Counted from the stretch's first letter, positions 17,946 to 27,345 are shown. The stretch: 64,000 bases of DNA from Planctomycetota bacterium (GCA_024276655.1 JAJRWU010000075.1:1-64000); one strand, 5' to 3'. Translations and numbers: made by a program. The notes: generated by a model not told the origin, from the sequence alone.

Positions 17946-19514
17946 TTGGCCACGCCCGACACAAACGACGCTGCGTCTTCTTCCGCCGGGCGCCCGCCCA
18001 GACTCATTCGCGCGCTCGGTCCTCGAATCGCCACGGCGGTTGTCGTGGGCAATGTGATCGGTTCGGGAATCTTTCTCAAGCCGGGCAATATCGCGGCGGA
18101 GTCGGGCCAGTTTGGCGTGATCATCGGCGTGTGGGTGCTGGGCGGACTGCTCTGCATTTTGGGCGGGTTGTGTTTTGCCGAACTCGCCGCGATGTATCCT
18201 CAAGCGGGCGGGCTGTACGTCTATTTGCGTGAAGCGTATGGACGTCCGATCGCATTTTTATTCGGTTGGACGGAAGTTTTTTTCGGCAAGCCGGCCTCGA
18301 TCGGCGCCTTGAGCGTGGCGTTCGTGGGTTCGCTGAGTCTGGCCTTGGGCGGAATTTTGTCGCCGGGGGTGCAAGTGCTGCTGGCAATCGGTTTGATTTT
18401 GGCGGTGGCTTGGGTGAATATTGTCGGGGTGCTCTGGGGCGGCCGACTGCAATTGGTGGTCACGATCATCAAAGCCGTGTTTCTGGCGTTGGTGGCGATC
18501 GTTCCGTTCCTCATGATCCCCTTGGCGGGCGACTCCATTATTTTGGCCAACTACGCCACGACGGTCGCGCCCCGGCAGCCGGGTTTGGCCGCTCAAGTTG
18601 GCGTAGTGCTGCTGGCCGTGATGTGGGCCTACAACGGTTGGCACGGCATCACGCCCTTGGCGGAAGAGGTGCGGCGGCCGCATCGGAATATCCCGCTGGC
18701 GTTGTTCGCGGGCATCGGTATTTTGATCGTGTTGTATCTGGCCGCCAATTTCGCCTACCACGGCGTGCTTTCGATGTCGGAAATGAAAGCCGCTGGAGAT
18801 CACGCAGCCGAGGAAATGCTGAAAAAATTGTTTGGGCAAACCGGCTTGGCGGCCATGTCGGCGGTGATCATGTGCAGCACCTTCGGCGCGATCAACACCA
18901 ACCTGTTGCAGGCGCCGCGAATCACTTTCGCAATGGGGCGCGACAACGTGTTCTTTCGCTCGTTGGGCGGCGTGCATGCCAACTATCGCACGCCGTCGGT
19001 GGCGATTGTGGTGATGTCGGCGATGTCGATCGCGCTGGTTCTCAGCGTGACCATCGCCAAGCATTTAGTGACGCCCGCCGCCAAGCCGCCCCTGACGGTT
19101 ACAGCCGTTGTACATACCTCCCACGACGCGGCGCTGCCACCGGCGACACGGCGCACCGAAACCGCCAACGAACCGGCCGCCGAAGAACCGAAACAGCTTC
19201 TGCCGCTGGTGCTGGCCAGTCTGCGGAACGATTCGATTTTCGACCTGCTCACCAACTTTGTCATTTTCTCCGCCAGCATTTTTTACACGCTGGGCGTGTT
19301 GGCGGTGATCGTGCTGCGAATTCGACGGCCAGATTTAAGGCGGCCCTACAAAACGTGGGGCTATCCGCTCGTGCCTGTGCTGTTCTTGGCGGCCTATGTT
19401 TGGTTCATGCTGCAAATTTATCAGAGCAAACCGCTGGAAGCACGCACCGGGCTGGCCTTCATCGCCCTGGGAGCGCCCGTTTATTTCGCCTATCGGTATT
19501 GGCGGCGGGCGTAA
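17946..19514 (+). CDS. amino-acid/polyamine permease (APC superfamily)
   Basis: 522 residues from a TTG at 17946; AGGA lies about 10 bases upstream and no ATG or GTG is better placed. TM1 carries the APC signature VVVGNVIGSGIFLKPG; LGGLLCILGGLCFAELAAMYPQAGG is TM2. I count 11-12 hydrophobic helices. Like LAT/YjeH-type exchangers it ends without a soluble domain. A polar insertion of about 65 residues (roughly 375-440, KHLVTPAAKPPL ... EEPKQLLPLVLAS), rich in Pro, Thr and Ala, splits the late helices and is unusual for the family. Substrate unknown. No metabolic partner is adjacent. Confidence 0.85.
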   Translation: MATPDTNDAASSSAGRPPRLIRALGPRIATAVVVGNVIGSGIFLKPGNIAAESGQFGVIIGVWVLGGLLCILGGLCFAELAAMYPQAGGLYVYLREAYGRPIAFLFGWTEVFFGKPASIGALSVAFVGSLSLALGGILSPGVQVLLAIGLILAVAWVNIVGVLWGGRLQLVVTIIKAVFLALVAIVPFLMIPLAGDSIILANYATTVAPRQPGLAAQVGVVLLAVMWAYNGWHGITPLAEEVRRPHRNIPLALFAGIGILIVLYLAANFAYHGVLSMSEMKAAGDHAAEEMLKKLFGQTGLAAMSAVIMCSTFGAINTNLLQAPRITFAMGRDNVFFRSLGGVHANYRTPSVAIVVMSAMSIALVLSVTIAKHLVTPAAKPPLTVTAVVHTSHDAALPPATRRTETANEPAAEEPKQLLPLVLASLRNDSIFDLLTNFVIFSASIFYTLGVLAVIVLRIRRPDLRRPYKTWGYPLVPVLFLAAYVWFMLQIYQSKPLEARTGLAFIALGAPVYFAYRYWRRA

Positions 19515-19618
19515 CCGGCTTGTGGTATTCTTAGTGGGAAGGAGAATCGTTCGGTTGGGCGTGGCCGGAGGCAAACACCCATTACCATCTCGCAGTGCAA
19601 CTTTAAGAGGATTCACTG

Positions 19619-20689
19619 ATGTCGCGGATTACCACTTTGTCTTTCAGGCGGACGCTTTGTTTCGTGGCGTTCTTGCTGGCTGCTTCCTTGCTTAGCCAAC
19701 CGTTGGTTCGGGCGCAAAATCCCAGCTTCGCCAAGGACCCCGTGATCGTCGAATACGACGTCGACCCCGCGTGGCCGCAAACCCCAGACGATGTCAGCAG
19801 CAAGGGCTGGACATCTGGAATCGCGATCGACGCCAAAGACCAAGTGTGGTTCTTCAAGAAGGGCCCCAACCCTGTTCAGGTCTATACGACCGAAGGCGAG
19901 TTTGTTCGCACATGGGGGCAGGGCATGTTCGTGAACCCGCACCATATTCGCATCGATCATGAGGGAAACATTTGGCTCGCCGACTTCGGTTTGCACGTGG
20001 TGCAAAAGTTCACGCCCGAGGGAAAGTTGCTGATGGTGCTCGGCGTGCGCGGCGAGAAAGGCGACGACCAAAACCATTTCAACATGCCCACCGATATGGC
20101 CATCACGCCAAAGGGAGATATTTTCGTCACCGACGGGTATGGCAACCGGCGAGTTGTCCATTTCGATAAGAACGGCAAGTTCATCAAAGCCTGGGGTAGT
20201 TATGGTTCGACGCCCGGCGCGTTCGTGTTGCCGCATGCAATCGCCCTCGATTCCAAGGGCAAGCTGTACGTGGCCGACCGGAATAGCGCCCGCATTCAGG
20301 TCTTTAACCAGCAAGGCGAGTTTCTGAATCAGTGGTCGAACCTGATTATGCCCTGGGGGCTTTCGATCAACGCCGACGACGAAATTTGGGTTTGCGGCTC
20401 TTCGCCGCACTGGTGGTTGCGCGGCGGCAAATACCCAGAATACAAAGACCAGATTTTCATGCGGTTCGATACCGATGGCCGCGTGAAGCAGATGTGGTCG
20501 ATTCCCTTGGGCGACATCGGGACCGACAAAAACCATCCTCAAACCGCGAATCTGAAACCGGGCGAGGCGGTCGGCGTGCATTGCATCGTGCAAGATTCCA
20601 AAGGTAATCTCTACGTGGGCGACATTTACGGCGAGCACGCGCAAAAATTCACGCCCGTTACAAAGCGGCCCCTGGAGGCGGCGAAATAA
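19619..20689 (+). CDS. secreted NHL-repeat beta-propeller protein (PAL-like)
   Basis: 356 residues. AAGAGG lies 8 bases before the ATG. A signal peptide (TLCFVAFLLAASLLSQPLVRA) leads into a six-bladed NHL propeller: blades begin near GWTSGIAIDAKDQVWFF, NPHHIRIDHEGNIWLADFG, MPTDMAITPKGDIFVTDGY, LPHAIALDSKGKLYVADRN, MPWGLSINADDEIWVCGSS and GVHCIVQDSKGNLYVGDIY. This resembles the lyase domain of peptidyl-glycine alpha-amidating enzymes and many planctomycete exported propellers; the catalytic metal site cannot be confirmed by eye. Likely a periplasmic binding or lyase protein. A family A hairpin follows 11 bases after the stop. Confidence 0.85.
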   Translation: MSRITTLSFRRTLCFVAFLLAASLLSQPLVRAQNPSFAKDPVIVEYDVDPAWPQTPDDVSSKGWTSGIAIDAKDQVWFFKKGPNPVQVYTTEGEFVRTWGQGMFVNPHHIRIDHEGNIWLADFGLHVVQKFTPEGKLLMVLGVRGEKGDDQNHFNMPTDMAITPKGDIFVTDGYGNRRVVHFDKNGKFIKAWGSYGSTPGAFVLPHAIALDSKGKLYVADRNSARIQVFNQQGEFLNQWSNLIMPWGLSINADDEIWVCGSSPHWWLRGGKYPEYKDQIFMRFDTDGRVKQMWSIPLGDIGTDKNHPQTANLKPGEAVGVHCIVQDSKGNLYVGDIYGEHAQKFTPVTKRPLEAAK

Positions 20690-20700
20690 TTCGCGAATCA

Positions 20701-20731
20701 GAAGCCCGGCTTTTTGAAAAAGCCGGGCTTC
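20701..20731. repeat. palindromic repeat core, family A (copy 4); likely bidirectional terminator
   Basis: Perfect hairpin GAAGCCCGGCTTTTT, G, complement, located 12 bases after the NHL gene and 48 bases after (downstream of) the convergent Hsp70 gene. Outer arms are not clear here. Position between two convergent stop codons fits a shared terminator. Confidence 0.75.
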
Positions 20732-20779
20732 GTGACCGCCAATGTTGCGCAGCAATTACTTGCTTGAAACGTGTTCCGC

Positions 20780-22609
20780 TTAATCGTCGTTGGCGCGGTA
20801 GGAATCGTATTCGGGATCCGTTCCTTCGGCGTCGCCTTCAACATTGCCAACATCATCGGCGTTGTTATCATCGGGTTGAAACACCGAAAGCACGCCCATT
20901 TCCTTCAGGTGTTCGTGGTGGTTTTCCACTTCGTCGGGCGTCAAACCGTTGGGAATTTCCATCGCGAAGATGAGCTGGGTGTCGCGGTCGCCGTATTTGG
21001 CGCTAACGCTCAAACGGCCGAGCCGGTCGAATTGCATGATCACATCGACGGGCTGTTGTGCGGGTTCGTCGCCTGAAAAACCTTCAATGCGGCCCACGCC
21101 CAATACTTCGGCGAGGTCTGGGTCGGCGGTGTCGCCCTGAGTGATTTCGACGCGAATGTAGGAGCCGGCTTCCGGTTTTTTTGTGGGGTGGCACCGCTTC
21201 GAGGCGTCTTTGGGAACGCGCGTGTTGGCTTTGATCAGCACCTCGTTTTTCCAGCGTTCGCCTTCCCTGACCCTGATTCCCACGCCATGCGCCGTGACAA
21301 ATTTCACGCTATCGACCGTCAGGCCGATCGGGTTTTCAACCGGCGGCGGCTCGGTTTCGGACGGCTTCTCCCCGGGCGGCTGGGCTTCCGCCGTTTCGCC
21401 AGCGCCGCCTTCCAGCGATATGCCGGGCGCGGCGGCGGAGAGCACCGCCGGTTTTTCGTCGAAGGGCGTGTCGGGCCGTTCTTCCTCGGCCGCCTCCTGG
21501 AAAATTTCAGGGCCCTGCTGGCCGCTCTCCAAAATATGGGCGTAAATGGCGGCGCCTTTGGCCACGGCGGTCACGGGGTTGATGTCGGAGTCGGGCGGCG
21601 AGCCGGAGGCTTCTTGGAGCATGCGTCGAATGGCGGGCATTTGCGTCGACCCGCCCACCAACAACACCCGCGAGATTTTATCCCAGGAGAGGCCGGCGTC
21701 GGAAAGCGCCAGTTCCACGGTGAGCCTCGTGCCTTGGACGAGGTGCGCCGTGGCGGCTTCAAATTGCTCCCGCGTCACGCTGGTGGTGTGGCGTTTGCCG
21801 CAGGCGTGAAACACCACGGGCGTTCGCTTCATCGAACTAAGACGCCGCTTGGCGAGTTCGCATTCGATGCGTAGATCGTGTTCGGCTTGAGGATCTTCCT
21901 GGCGAAGGTCGACGCCATGCGCGCGTTTGAAGTCGTCGGCGATGAGGTTCAAGAGGTAATCGTCCCAGTCGCGCCCGCCCAGGCGACGATTGCCCTCGGT
22001 GGCGATCTCCCAAATTTCGGTGGGAGAAATCCTCACGATCGTGACATCAAACGTGCCGCCGCCCAAATCAAAAACGACCACGGCCTGATCTTCCATTTGC
22101 TTCCCCGCCGAATCGTTCTTGCCGCGGTACAAGCCATACGCCAGCGTGGCGGCCATGGGTTCGTTCAAGGTTCCCAAAACATCGAGCCCGGCAATCACGC
22201 CGGCCTGTTCGGTGGCGCGGCGGCGGCGCTCCACGAAAAACGCCGGCACGGTGATCACGGCGCTGGGAATGGGGCCGATCTGCGATTCGGCCTCTCGTTT
22301 CAAATGGCTGATGATAATCGCGGAAAGACTCTCCGGCGTATGCGCGTGGCCGTTGAACTCGCGTTTCCAGGGTTCGCCCATGTGGGCCTTGATGAATTGC
22401 ACCGAACGGGAGACGTCGATTTTCGACTGTTGCAGCGCGACATCGCCCACCAGAACGGCGTGGTCGTCGAAATAGACCACGCTCGGCATCACGGCTTGGC
22501 CGGCGGCGTCGTTCACAACTTGCACCACGCCCCGCTTATCTAGATAGGCAAGCGAGGAATAGGTCGTTCCCAAATCGATACCCACGGCCTGACAGGCTCG
22601 CTCCGTCAT
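20780..22609 (-). CDS. Hsp70-family protein (DnaK-like, divergent C-terminus)
   Basis: 609 residues. The ATPase domain is intact: phosphate 1 motif VGIDLGTTYSSLAYLD, connect 1 in NEPMAATLAYGL, phosphate 2 FDLGGGTFDVTIV and adenosine motif LLVGGSTQMPAIRRML. After about residue 355 a low-complexity acidic linker (EEAAEEERPDTPFDEKPAVL) leads to a divergent substrate-binding region with a beta-sandwich-like stretch (DSVKFVTAHGVGIRVREG). The C-terminus is acidic (DDNNADDVGNVEGDAEGTD). So it is not housekeeping DnaK but a paralogue. Its gene is the last of the 15-kb minus-strand run, 15 bases after the second ExbD-like gene. It probably serves the membrane complex encoded upstream. No DnaJ or GrpE is adjacent. 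Confidence 0.88.
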   Translation of the reverse strand: MTERACQAVGIDLGTTYSSLAYLDKRGVVQVVNDAAGQAVMPSVVYFDDHAVLVGDVALQQSKIDVSRSVQFIKAHMGEPWKREFNGHAHTPESLSAIIISHLKREAESQIGPIPSAVITVPAFFVERRRRATEQAGVIAGLDVLGTLNEPMAATLAYGLYRGKNDSAGKQMEDQAVVVFDLGGGTFDVTIVRISPTEIWEIATEGNRRLGGRDWDDYLLNLIADDFKRAHGVDLRQEDPQAEHDLRIECELAKRRLSSMKRTPVVFHACGKRHTTSVTREQFEAATAHLVQGTRLTVELALSDAGLSWDKISRVLLVGGSTQMPAIRRMLQEASGSPPDSDINPVTAVAKGAAIYAHILESGQQGPEIFQEAAEEERPDTPFDEKPAVLSAAAPGISLEGGAGETAEAQPPGEKPSETEPPPVENPIGLTVDSVKFVTAHGVGIRVREGERWKNEVLIKANTRVPKDASKRCHPTKKPEAGSYIRVEITQGDTADPDLAEVLGVGRIEGFSGDEPAQQPVDVIMQFDRLGRLSVSAKYGDRDTQLIFAMEIPNGLTPDEVENHHEHLKEMGVLSVFQPDDNNADDVGNVEGDAEGTDPEYDSYRANDD

Positions 22610-22624
22610 TACATTACCTTATGT

Positions 22625-23545
22625 TTATTGGACCAGCCATTCATCGGCGCCTTCACCCAGATAGGCTTTTGCGTTTTCGGCGAAGGGGATCAGCCGGTAT
22701 TCGAATTTGGCCCGCACGATGGCGTCTTTCACGGCTGAAAACGACGCGAAGGAATCGGGCCAGACTATAATAGCAATAAAATGCTTCTCCGCGTCGAAGC
22801 CGCGAATTTTCTTCTCGATGCTCGCCAGCGCGGCTGGAGCAACATTGCCTGGTTCGACAACCAGCCCGGCGTTTTTGCGCGGCTGCAAGAATGAGCCTGC
22901 GCCGTCTCTTTTCTCCTCCACTTCCAGCGGATTGGCCGCCAACGACCCATCCGGCTGCTGCACGTGGTACGACGTCAACCGCCCGTTGCGGAGGAACATC
23001 AGCACCGGCTCCTTTTTAGTGCGGCGCATGCGTGGCAACTTCGCCGACCTCGTGCGAAGCGCCACTTCTTGCTGCAACTGTTCATCGGCCCGCTGAAGAT
23101 TTTTCGCCGCCGCCCGCATGGCGCGCGTTAGCTCGGCCATCAGGCCGGCAATGCGGTTGATTTCGATTTGCGCCAAGCTGGCGTCTTGGAGAAGCCGCAG
23201 TTTGTCGTCTTCCTGATTCGTTCTTTGCAACTGCTGCTGGCGGCGCTCCTCCAACAACTCCCGGATATTCTGGTCGAGAACGGCCTTCGCCATTTCCCGT
23301 TGCGCGGCCAAGGCGGCGCGGAGTGATGTCATTTCACGCCGCGTATCGGCTAGTTGTTTTTCCCAATGGATAAGATCAGCCTCGACTTTTTCGTCGGGCG
23401 GAGAAAGCGTGGTCGACGCCGCCGGAGACGTACTCAACAACACGACCACCAACATCGAAATAAACAGCACGCCGCCGAAGGTATTGCAGATCGTGTCGAG
23501 CAGCAGATCGAGGCTGGCGTTGTCGTCGGTCTGGCGGCGTCTCAT
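22625..23545 (-). CDS. ExbD-like membrane protein with coiled coil (second of pair)
   Basis: 306 residues from the ATG at 23545, which overlaps the upstream stop by four bases (ATGA), so the two genes are translationally coupled. The N-terminal MRRRQTDDNASLDLLLDTIC is followed by a single TM helix (NTFGGVLFISMLVVVLL), the arrangement of ExbD/MotB-type proteins with a conserved Asp just before or in the helix (SLDLLLD). A long coiled coil follows (about residues 55-165) and then a small alpha/beta C-terminal domain (FIAIIVWPDSFASFSAVKDA). It probably couples the ExbB-type proton channel at 26319-27185 to a periplasmic target. Longer reading from 23725 has no support. Confidence 0.75.
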   Translation of the reverse strand: MRRRQTDDNASLDLLLDTICNTFGGVLFISMLVVVLLSTSPAASTTLSPPDEKVEADLIHWEKQLADTRREMTSLRAALAAQREMAKAVLDQNIRELLEERRQQQLQRTNQEDDKLRLLQDASLAQIEINRIAGLMAELTRAMRAAAKNLQRADEQLQQEVALRTRSAKLPRMRRTKKEPVLMFLRNGRLTSYHVQQPDGSLAANPLEVEEKRDGAGSFLQPRKNAGLVVEPGNVAPAALASIEKKIRGFDAEKHFIAIIVWPDSFASFSAVKDAIVRAKFEYRLIPFAENAKAYLGEGADEWLVQ

Positions 23546-24378
23546 TCCGAGGGCGCCCCGCGACGAGGATCGATCGCCGTTTGATCGATCGAGAGCAGCT
23601 CGTAACCCATGTCGAAATCCAACTTGCGGAGAACGGCGTTCACGTGTTGAAATTTTTCCACGCCATCGGGCTTGATGAGGAGCACAAAGTACTCCGATTC
23701 GTGATCGCGTTTTCCCTTCGCCCATTGTTGTAGGTCGTCGGCGTTTTCAAAAACGGCGGGCGGCGTTTCGACGCCGACTTGGGCGGCGAGAATGTGATCA
23801 GCCGAGATTTCCAGCAGCCAGGGTGTTTTAGGATCGCCGGGCGCGGGATTAAAAATCATGCGGTTCAGCTCTCGCAAGCGTTTGAGTTTTTCCTTCTTAT
23901 CCTTGATGGCGGCCAGCATCGCGGCGACCTTTTTTCGATCATCTTCGCGATTTTCGAGTTGTTCTCGCGCCGCGTTTTCGCGATCTTTCGCTTCACGACT
24001 TCGTTCCGCCCGCCGGCTCGTTTCCTGTTCGAGCTCCTGGTTGAGCCGTTTCAGGTCGTCGAGTTGCGTTTGCACGTGCGAGGCGTCGTATCTTGCTGAT
24101 TCGACAAACGCACTGGCTTGCTGGCTTATTTGATTGCGCAGCGCTTTGAGATTTTTTTCATCTTGGGCGACGGCTTCCTTCAAGTTCGCCACGCTGGCCA
24201 CCGCCGCCCGAGCCTCTTCGACCGTGCGCATGGAACGCTGCTGTTCGGAGTCGGCGCGTTGGATCAATTCGATCGCCAAAATGAGTGTGATGAGAATCAT
24301 GATTCCCGTCACCGAAGTGATGATGTCTTGAAAGGCGAACAGCGAGAACGGCGCGGCGTCACGACCTCGACGCGACAT
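23542..24378 (-). CDS. ExbD-like membrane protein with coiled coil (first of pair)
   Basis: 278 residues. The N-terminus MSRRGRDAAPFSLFAFQDII runs into one TM helix (TSVTGIMILITLILAIELI), with Asp before the helix (FQDI) as in ExbD relatives. A charged coiled coil covers about residues 55-165, followed by a C-terminal alpha/beta domain (LEISADHILAAQVGVETPP ... SEYFVLLIKPDGVEKFQHV) that resembles the C-terminal domain of its neighbour. The pair is a recurrent planctomycete arrangement with ExbB. Coupled by ATGA to the next gene; 65 bases after the GYF/toroid gene. Confidence 0.75.
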   Translation of the reverse strand: MSRRGRDAAPFSLFAFQDIITSVTGIMILITLILAIELIQRADSEQQRSMRTVEEARAAVASVANLKEAVAQDEKNLKALRNQISQQASAFVESARYDASHVQTQLDDLKRLNQELEQETSRRAERSREAKDRENAAREQLENREDDRKKVAAMLAAIKDKKEKLKRLRELNRMIFNPAPGDPKTPWLLEISADHILAAQVGVETPPAVFENADDLQQWAKGKRDHESEYFVLLIKPDGVEKFQHVNAVLRKLDFDMGYELLSIDQTAIDPRRGAPSE

Positions 24379-24443
24379 AACAAAACCTCATATGTGTTTC
24401 AAAAACGCGTTGAACGAATGGGCCGGAGCGGCCGCATGGCCAA

Positions 24444-26285
24444 TCAATCGGCGTACAAGGGTGCGTGGCGATAATAAACTTCCAGCGTGCAAATTGCCAG
24501 AGCCGTCATGTAAACCCGCCCGCCCATGGAGTCGTGAATATCGCGCGGCGTCCAACTGCCGGCTTGGTGGCCTTGCGTTTCCTGCAAGGCGATGAGCGTA
24601 TCGCGCATGGGTGCGTTCCAGGCCTCCCAGGGGTCTCCCTGATAATGGTGCATGACCTGCGTGGCGTAGTACCAATAGTACATGTTCGGATTGCGAATTT
24701 GCGCCAGATTTTTCGCCAGGTGTTCGACGCCAGACGCCATGCCGGGATGAATTTTCGGCCAGCCGGTGTATTGGCGGCAGAGCAATCCTTCGGCGGTCAT
24801 GGTAAGACGCGCGCCGCTGCCTCTCATATAAGCGTAGCGGCCGCCGATTTTATCGGCTTGCACCGAATCGATGAAGCGCGTCGCGGCCTCCATCGTTTCC
24901 ACGGGCACGTTAAGATCGGCCAAATCGGCGCTGCGCAGCGCCATGATCTGCCAGCCCACGACGCTCAAATCGCCCGGCGACCGTGGAGCGTATCTCCAAC
25001 CGCCCTCGGTGTGTTGCGCGGCGACAATAAAATCGATGGCGCGCTGCGCCGGCCTTTTTAGTTTCCGGTCGCCGGTCATGGCCAGCGCTTCGGCCAAGGC
25101 GAGCGAGGCTTGTCCGTGTGCGTACATGTTGCCGCCGCCAATGCTGGTAAAACCGCCCGAAGGCGTTTGGTTCTTGACCAGCCAGTCGAGCGCGCGCTTC
25201 ACAACCCGTTGATGATCGCCTTGCCGATGCGTGTGCCCGGCGCCCAAAAACGGCAACAACGCCAACGCCGTTCCCGCGGCATCGCTGTTGAGGCCGCTAT
25301 CGCCGCAGGCACAGTTGTTGACCCTCTGGAAATTATCCAACGACCAACTTCCGTCGGGGTTTTGGTGTCGAACGAGCCACGCCAAGCCGGCCTTTACCGC
25401 CGCTTCACTTTCCGGCGTGCCTTCCTTCAAGGCGAGGTCGGCTCGCCGCGCCGCCGTACGACCGGCGAACATGTTTTCGAGATCTGGCAGGTCGAACTTC
25501 CCGGGCATGTTCGCCGCGGGGGCGCGTTTGAACCTCAGCAGGCCAGAAGACGATTTCTCCTCCTCGTCGAGATTGCCTTCCAGATTTTCCGTTTCGATGG
25601 CGTTGGCGTCTTCCGGGAGATCACGATTCCGCCGCGCCGCCGCGTTCTCTTGATTGTCGGCGTTTTCGGCGTTGTTTTTTTTCTCTTGCTGGGAGTTTTC
25701 AGACGCGGCGGCCGCGCTATTGGCGCCGTTTGGCGTGGTGTCTTGTGACGAGGCGTCGTTGGGTTGGCCCGCGCCATCTGTTCGAGATTCGAAAAGCGCG
25801 GTTTCATTCGAGGACGTCAAACCGCTGCGCCTCGCCACGACATCGCCATTGAGGCCGGGAGTAATGTTTTGGCAGGAGCGAAGCGGCAGAAGAAACAACA
25901 TCAGCAACAACAACAGCGCGGCGGTCAGGCAGCCGCACCCGGAGCCCATAAGCAGCGGCAGACCGTAGACTCTTTTCTTTTTTCGCTTTCGCTCCGGCGG
26001 GCGATTTTCTTCTTCGGCGTCTGGTCGGGATTCGCCATCTGTTGAATCGTCATCCGCCGCCTCTTCCAGCGCCGTTTTTTCCAGCGATGCCTCTTCCAAC
26101 GATGCTGCCGCTGGCTGGGTGAAAAAACCACTGAGTGTCGTGATCGGCGCCCAGTGGCCTGTTTCGCCACGGCGGACTTGATCGTGCGGAGAAATTTCGC
26201 CGCGTGACGCCAGGTACTTGAGTTCATCGCGAGAAAAAGGCCCCATGGCTTCGCCGTCGCGCTGATAATACCACTGCGTGCTCAT
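24444..26285 (-). CDS. GYF_2 - TM - prenyltransferase/squalene-cyclase-type alpha-alpha toroid protein
   Basis: 613 residues. Residues 1-52 are a GYF_2 domain (WYYQRDGEAMGPFSRDELKYLASRGEI, in part), a proline-rich-peptide-binding fold common in planctomycetes. A charged linker precedes a TM helix (about 108-135, after RKKKR). A 150-residue Asn/Glu/Ala-rich linker leads to a C-terminal alpha-alpha barrel (about 290-600) with QW-like repeats: AGLAWLVRHQNPDGSWSLD, ALDWLVKNQTPSGGFTSIGG, AIDFIVAAQHTEGGWRYAP. No DxDD or DCTAE catalytic motif is seen, so it is probably a binding toroid rather than a cyclase. Lies between ExbB and the ExbD pair, 33 bases from ExbB. Confidence 0.8.
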   Translation of the reverse strand: MSTQWYYQRDGEAMGPFSRDELKYLASRGEISPHDQVRRGETGHWAPITTLSGFFTQPAAASLEEASLEKTALEEAADDDSTDGESRPDAEEENRPPERKRKKKRVYGLPLLMGSGCGCLTAALLLLLMLFLLPLRSCQNITPGLNGDVVARRSGLTSSNETALFESRTDGAGQPNDASSQDTTPNGANSAAAASENSQQEKKNNAENADNQENAAARRNRDLPEDANAIETENLEGNLDEEEKSSSGLLRFKRAPAANMPGKFDLPDLENMFAGRTAARRADLALKEGTPESEAAVKAGLAWLVRHQNPDGSWSLDNFQRVNNCACGDSGLNSDAAGTALALLPFLGAGHTHRQGDHQRVVKRALDWLVKNQTPSGGFTSIGGGNMYAHGQASLALAEALAMTGDRKLKRPAQRAIDFIVAAQHTEGGWRYAPRSPGDLSVVGWQIMALRSADLADLNVPVETMEAATRFIDSVQADKIGGRYAYMRGSGARLTMTAEGLLCRQYTGWPKIHPGMASGVEHLAKNLAQIRNPNMYYWYYATQVMHHYQGDPWEAWNAPMRDTLIALQETQGHQAGSWTPRDIHDSMGGRVYMTALAICTLEVYYRHAPLYAD

Positions 26286-26318
26286 GGGATTTTCCCCTCT
26301 CCGCCGGCGCGTCCCGTG

Positions 26319-27185
26319 TTAACTGGTCAGCTCCCGTTCGTAGGGCATGATGCGAAGTCGATTGACCACGTTCCGCACACAATATTCGTCGCAATCGTCG
26401 AGGAATTCTTCTTCGGATTTTTTTAGAAAAGTGAGAAAAAGTTGAATGCATAGTGCGGCCACCAAGGCTTGCAAGGTGGTCTCGAAGGCGGTTGCCAATC
26501 CGCCCGTGACGCCCTGCAAGGCGCCCTTGATTTGCGAGAGGTCGTCGGCCGATTGCAGCACGCCGCCAAAGCCGCCGATAGCCTGCGAAAGCCCCAACAC
26601 CGTGCCTACGAACCCCAACACCGGTATGGCCCAAACCAGGCCTCGCAAAACGGCATAACTGGCTTCCAGCACGGAGTCGTCGTGCTGCGACTGCGAGCGG
26701 AGGATGTCGTCGACGTCGGAAACCCGGCCCAGATTCCGCAAGTTCGACAGCGCGATCACGATCCGATTGAACAAAATAAAATGGCGAGGATCGTCAACGG
26801 TTTGGTAAATGTTTTCCAATACATTGTCGACCGTCGCCGAAGAGAGCACGAAGTCGTGGTCGGCTGGAACGACATCGAGCGCGAGCGAACGCCGTTGGAA
26901 GGCCAATTTGCAAGATTTCAAAAACAAAATCGCCAATGACCAAAACGACAGAAAACAAATGGCGAAGGGCACAACGCCCCGTTCGAGAAACATTTCCGCA
27001 AAAGCCGCCGTGCCGGCCACTTGCCTCAGCGGCAACAACGCCGCCACGAAAAGAACAGTTCCCACCACGCCCAGCAGCGCCGACAAAAACATGTTCACCC
27101 TAGTGTATCGGCCGCCGGAAAAGGCCAAACGCTGCTCAATATCTTGACGGGCCCAAGACAAGGCGACTTCCGTTGGTAGTGCCAC
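26319..27185 (-). CDS. MotA/TolQ/ExbB proton channel family protein
   Basis: 288 residues from the GTG at 27185. The frame is also open to a GTG at 27230, but those extra 15 codons lie partly in a family B repeat end (27204-27223), so the shorter form is preferred. Hydrophobic helices: FLSALLGVVGTVLFVAALL, VVPFAICFLSFWSLAILFL, a paired late segment AIPVLGFVGTVLGLSQAI and ALVAALCIQLFLTFL. GLVWAIPVLGFVGTVLGLS and the later ALQGVTGGLATAFETT match the ExbB/TolQ pore signature (G-x2-GTV-x-G and the conserved Thr). It should form a proton channel with the two ExbD-like proteins. Confidence 0.85.
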   Translation of the reverse strand: MALPTEVALSWARQDIEQRLAFSGGRYTRVNMFLSALLGVVGTVLFVAALLPLRQVAGTAAFAEMFLERGVVPFAICFLSFWSLAILFLKSCKLAFQRRSLALDVVPADHDFVLSSATVDNVLENIYQTVDDPRHFILFNRIVIALSNLRNLGRVSDVDDILRSQSQHDDSVLEASYAVLRGLVWAIPVLGFVGTVLGLSQAIGGFGGVLQSADDLSQIKGALQGVTGGLATAFETTLQALVAALCIQLFLTFLKKSEEEFLDDCDEYCVRNVVNRLRIMPYERELTS

Positions 27186-27203
27186 GCTGGTGCTTTCTCT
27201 TTG

Positions 27204-27345
27204 GAGCGGCAGATGAAAATTTACCAGCACGCGTCGGGAGTCGGGGAGTGTTTTTGGGTTCCCGCCTACGCGGGAATGACCGTTTGCTGATTCACTCGCT
27301 TGCGCTTCGTGCTTGTATTAGCTGAATTTTCATCTGCCGCCCGTC
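27204..27345. repeat. MITE-like repeat, family B (copy 1)
   Basis: Terminal inverted repeats GCGGCAGATGAAAATT (27206-27221) and its complement (27325-27340) enclose GGGTTCCCGCCTACGCGGGAATGACC and the segment CGTTTGCTGATTCACTCGCTTGCGCTTCGTGCTTGTATTA. Translated on the minus strand the middle reads STKRKRVNQQTV-like, a common misannotated peptide in planctomycete genomes. It lies between the GYF/DUF4190 gene and ExbB and reaches the ExbB leader. Confidence 0.8.

Noticed and set aside
24444-26285. Functional squalene-hopene cyclase
   Set aside because: QW-like repeats are present but no DxDD motif, and it is preceded by GYF_2 and a TM linker; hopanoid genes are not adjacent.
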